In this document: piece after piece, positions 62,841 through 64,000 of the stretch
Layout of the letters: each line of letters begins with the position of its first letter
Position numbering within the stretch: position 1 is the first letter of the stretch
DNA from: an uncultured Desulfobacteraceae bacterium
Lineage (GTDB): Bacteria; Desulfobacterota; Desulfobacteria; Desulfobacterales; UBA5852
Assembly: GCA_913060875.1 (NCBI GenBank)
Contig: CAJXSL010000009.1
Coordinates: forward strand, 124,001 to 188,000
Length of the DNA: 64,000 nucleotides
Direction of reading: 5' to 3'
Translations under genes and position numbers: made by a program
The notes under the pieces: model-generated
Database searches by the model: none
What the model was told of the DNA's origin: nothing
The model's input: the letters and a program-made list of their open reading frames with translations, nothing else

Positions 62841-63488
62841 ATGAGGATTTTTTCCCCCGAGCTAAGCCGGCCCATCGCCCTATCGGACCCACTTTCTTTA
62901 AGGCCAAGGTCGAAGCCCCGGTTTGCGACGTTTCAGGATTGGCTATGGACATTGGTGTTCGTTGCCGTCACCATTATCCCCGCCGCAGCCGGCGCTCAGG
63001 AAGCCCGCCTTAAGAATATTACCATCTCCAGTGAAAACGAAAAGCTTCTGGTCTCTTTAGAGGTGGAAGGCGCCTTCACACAGGATGTCATGGAAGCAAT
63101 CCTCAAAGGAGTCCCGGCGGATTTTTCATTTTTGATCAAACTCGACCGCTCCCGCAGTTGGTGGGCTGACGAGGAACTCGCGGATATTGAAGTTACCCAC
63201 ACTATCAAATACAATAATTTGAAAAAAGAATTTACCGTTTATCGTTCATGGGTCGACGCCAAACCCATCATTACCCAATCCCTGGCCGAAGCCCAGTCAT
63301 TGATGTCCCGCATCGAGGGTTTGGCGGTTATCGACATCCGTCAAATGCAAAAGGACCGGCAATATCACCTGCAAGCCAAAGCAGAATTGCGTGAAATGAC
63401 CCTTCCGTTTTACCTTCATTACGTATTCTACTTTGTCTCGTTATGGGATTTTGAAACCGACTGGCATTCGGTTGTGTTTGTTTACTAG
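62841..63488 (+). CDS. DUF4390-family exported protein
   Basis: A protein of about 215 residues: hydrophobic segment LWTLVFVAVTIIPAAAGAQE as signal peptide, followed by a beta-rich domain (LKNITISSENEKLLVSLEVE, then FTVYRSW and DWHSVVFVY at the end) typical of DUF4390. The start is uncertain: frames are open from TTG 62766, with ATGs at 62826 and 62841; I take 62841 (MRIFSPELSRPIALSD) as the most natural beginning. The family often precedes an NtrY-type kinase, as here. Confidence 0.7.
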   Translation: MRIFSPELSRPIALSDPLSLRPRSKPRFATFQDWLWTLVFVAVTIIPAAAGAQEARLKNITISSENEKLLVSLEVEGAFTQDVMEAILKGVPADFSFLIKLDRSRSWWADEELADIEVTHTIKYNNLKKEFTVYRSWVDAKPIITQSLAEAQSLMSRIEGLAVIDIRQMQKDRQYHLQAKAELREMTLPFYLHYVFYFVSLWDFETDWHSVVFVY

Positions 63489-63512
63489 CCAGGCGCGAGT
63501 CCGGTAAGGGTT

Positions 63513-64000
63513 ATGACCAACACCCCTTCGCATCTATTCCAGGACCCCAACCCTGAAAACGAACGGCGGCGGCGCAAACGCGAGCTTTTGATAATTCCCT
63601 GCGTTCTGGGAATTGTCGGCATTCTGACGTTTATCGAAACACGCCTGATTCGGTTCGGTGCCGATATCCCGGTATCCAATACGATTTTGATGTTTATTTT
63701 GATAAACATCAACCTGCTGCTGTTGGTCCTGTTGATTTTTCTTGTTTTCCGAAATCTCGTCAAACTACTTTACGATCGTCAGCGCCATGCCGTGGGTGCC
63801 AACCTGCGCACGCGGCTGGTGGTCGCATTTGTGGCGCTGACACTGCTGCCGACAACGGTTTTATTTTTTTTCTCGATTAACTTTATCTCCACAAGCATCG
63901 AATTCTGGTTTAATGTGCCGGTTGAGCAGGCGCTCCAGAAATCTCTGAATGTCGGCCGCCGGGTATATGACCGTATTGAGAACAGCAACCAGTTCTTTTT
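63513..64000 (+). CDS. NtrY-like sensor histidine kinase, N-terminal part (runs off the window)
   Basis: From ATG 63513, with TAAGGG before it, the frame is open to the edge of the window (162 codons). The protein has two helices in a row (LLIIPCVLGIVGILTFIETR and NTILMFILININLLLLVLLI) and a third at VVAFVALTLLPTTVLFFFSI, followed by NFISTSIEFWFNVPVEQALQ, which is characteristic of NtrY. In the full protein HAMP, PAS and kinase domains are expected beyond the window. It pairs with an NtrX-type regulator in other genomes. Confidence 0.85.
   Translation, partial: MTNTPSHLFQDPNPENERRRRKRELLIIPCVLGIVGILTFIETRLIRFGADIPVSNTILMFILININLLLLVLLIFLVFRNLVKLLYDRQRHAVGANLRTRLVVAFVALTLLPTTVLFFFSINFISTSIEFWFNVPVEQALQKSLNVGRRVYDRIENSNQFF

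Noticed and set aside
1-64000. CRISPR array, tRNA or rRNA genes, insertion sequence with transposase
   Set aside because: I found no direct repeat series with spacers, no tRNA or rRNA-like sequence, and no transposase frame or matching terminal repeats anywhere in the window.

Overview
The window looks like a stretch of a Gram-negative, strictly anaerobic member of the Desulfobacterota (Desulfosarcina/Desulfatitalea-like; this is inferred from gene content and GC-rich codon use, not from a search). Pointers are lpxC, bamD, an RND/TolC pump, a PurN with a lineage-style insertion, a glycyl-radical-enzyme operon, a UXX-type selenoprotein and an NtrY-like kinase. Almost everything is GC-rich (high fifties to sixty percent by eye), except an abrupt AT-rich island at about 30.2-33.5 kb.

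Layout. 1-5 kb: end of a (p)ppGpp synthetase/hydrolase, rpmB, bamD, trxA, purN, a TraB-family membrane protein. 5.3-9.3 kb: a CbbQ/NorQ-type AAA+ ATPase, a 915-residue CbbO/NorD-type VWA protein and a small unknown gene. 9.4-14.9 kb: two pairs of AlgJ-like plus MBOAT (AlgI-like) O-acetylation genes. 15.1-21.9 kb: a tetR-tolC-MFP-RND-PII-like efflux operon with an inverted-repeat operator. 22-29.6 kb: a cytidylate-kinase-like protein, a membrane hybrid-family histidine kinase with a three-receiver diguanylate cyclase, and a DUF190/CBS protein with crcB.

29.8-33.5 kb is a small fossil integron: the decayed 3' end of an integron integrase gene followed by five attC-like sites and five AT-rich cassette ORFs, all secreted or membrane proteins, one of them a signal peptidase I with an extra N-terminal membrane domain. 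33.6-40.2 kb: zinc alcohol dehydrogenase, DUF4239 protein, a lytic transglycosylase with a sigma-54 promoter, an adjacent NtrC-type regulator with three copies of the palindrome CTATCAATTTGATAG around it, a DUF1294 protein, a second short signal peptidase, and an ankyrin-repeat protein.

40.3-50.2 kb is one long leftward operon headed by a PadR regulator with its own AT-rich inverted repeat: NAD-epimerase, SDR, glycyl radical enzyme, CoA-transferase A and B, MmgE/PrpD, acyl-CoA dehydrogenase, SCP2-like protein. It reads as an anaerobic catabolic pathway whose substrate I cannot name. 50.4-64 kb is mixed housekeeping and signalling: RRM protein, amphi-Trp protein, TrmO, a chemotaxis transducer, tandem UspA, FlgM, a 67-residue selenoprotein with an in-frame TGA (missed by ordinary ORF finding), a quinone oxidoreductase, FabF, two divergent cyclic-nucleotide-binding proteins, ComM/YifB, LpxC, a DUF4390 protein and the start of an NtrY-like kinase.

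Strongest leads for new biology: the fossil integron with cassette-borne signal peptidase, the PadR/glycyl-radical operon, the sigma-54 module with its palindromes, and the selenoprotein.
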